6,179 nucleotides of DNA from Planctomycetota bacterium (GTDB lineage: Bacteria > Planctomycetota > Planctomycetia > Planctomycetales > Planctomycetaceae): assembly GCA_027622115.1 (NCBI GenBank), contig JAQBZS010000469.1:1-6179 (forward strand). Direction: 5' to 3'. How positions within the stretch are numbered: position 1 is the first letter of the stretch; every line of letters begins with the position of its first letter. This document shows, one piece after another, positions 5,952-6,179 of this stretch. Position numbers and translations under genes: made by a program. The notes beneath the pieces were generated by a model that saw only the letters and a program-made list of their open reading frames with translations, made no database searches and was not told the origin of the DNA.

Positions 5952-6179
5952 GCGTGGTCGTCCTCGTGACGCTCAAGGGTGCTCGCGATTCGCGCGGCGT
6001 CGTTTTCGTCGTCCAAGCGTCGTCCCGTCAGTTTGACGAAAACGTCTTCCAGCGTGGCATGTCGCGTGCTGAGCGTGGTGAGCCCGAAGCCGTCCCGCTG
6101 CAATCGCTCCAGCAAAGCGGAGATCACCAAATGCGGTTGTTCGACGGACAAGCTGTACAAGCCATCGACGCGTTCGGCC
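5948..6179 (-). CDS. ABC transporter ATP-binding protein, C-terminal part
   Basis: Only the last 76 residues are in the window; the frame stays open to the right edge, so the start and the Walker A, signature and Walker B motifs lie outside. The visible tail ends the DrrA/CcmA-type ATPase: SALLERLQRDGFGLTTLSTRHATLEDVFVKLTGRRL, where TLEDVFVKLTGR is the usual signature of the C-terminal domain in ATPases that pair with ABC-2 permeases. A TTG at 6158-6160 is an internal codon, not the start. The stop overlaps the permease start by 4 bp. Together they form an exporter; the substrate cannot be told from this fragment. Confidence 0.88.
   Translation of the reverse strand, partial: AERVDGLYSLSVEQPHLVISALLERLQRDGFGLTTLSTRHATLEDVFVKLTGRRLDDENDAARIASTLERHEDDHA

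Overview
The window looks like chromosomal DNA of a Planctomycetota bacterium, probably Pirellulales-like. That placement is an inference from moderately high G+C, the style of the sugar-phosphate isomerase/epimerase-like protein, tandem stand-alone HDOD proteins, weak or absent Shine-Dalgarno sites, and an apbE-nqrM pair. No marker gene fixes the taxonomy. All seven supportable genes are on the minus strand, so transcription runs from high to low coordinates.

From the right edge, in transcription order: (i) the C-terminus of an ABC transporter ATPase (cut by the window edge) overlaps by 4 bp an ABC-2 type permease (4851-5951). A strong GC-rich hairpin follows the permease stop at once (4822-4844). 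(ii) Two paralogous HDOD-domain proteins (3772-4677 and 2764-3729) lie 42 bp apart and form a tandem duplication. Both carry QD where the HD doublet of the superfamily is expected. (iii) A xylose-isomerase-like TIM-barrel protein occupies 1886-2644; its start is set by a clear GGGAGG ribosome binding site. (iv) An FAD:protein FMN transferase (ApbE, 706-1791) overlaps by 4 bp a small membrane protein with four cysteines (NqrM, 476-709). These are the two known maturation factors of the Na+-translocating NADH:quinone oxidoreductase: ApbE attaches FMN to NqrB/NqrC, and NqrM is needed for the iron centre of NqrD/NqrE. The nqrABCDEF genes themselves are not next to them here.

The left 475 bases hold no convincing gene. 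They contain a 96-bp element with two 32-nt inverted arms (30 of 32 matching) just after nqrM, and a smaller hairpin. The large palindrome resembles the REP/RAYT-type or MITE-like palindromic repeats common in bacterial intergenic DNA.

I see no clear case for a wholly new system. The points most worth a second look are the palindromic element, the detached apbE-nqrM maturation cassette, and the degenerate HDOD tandem pair.
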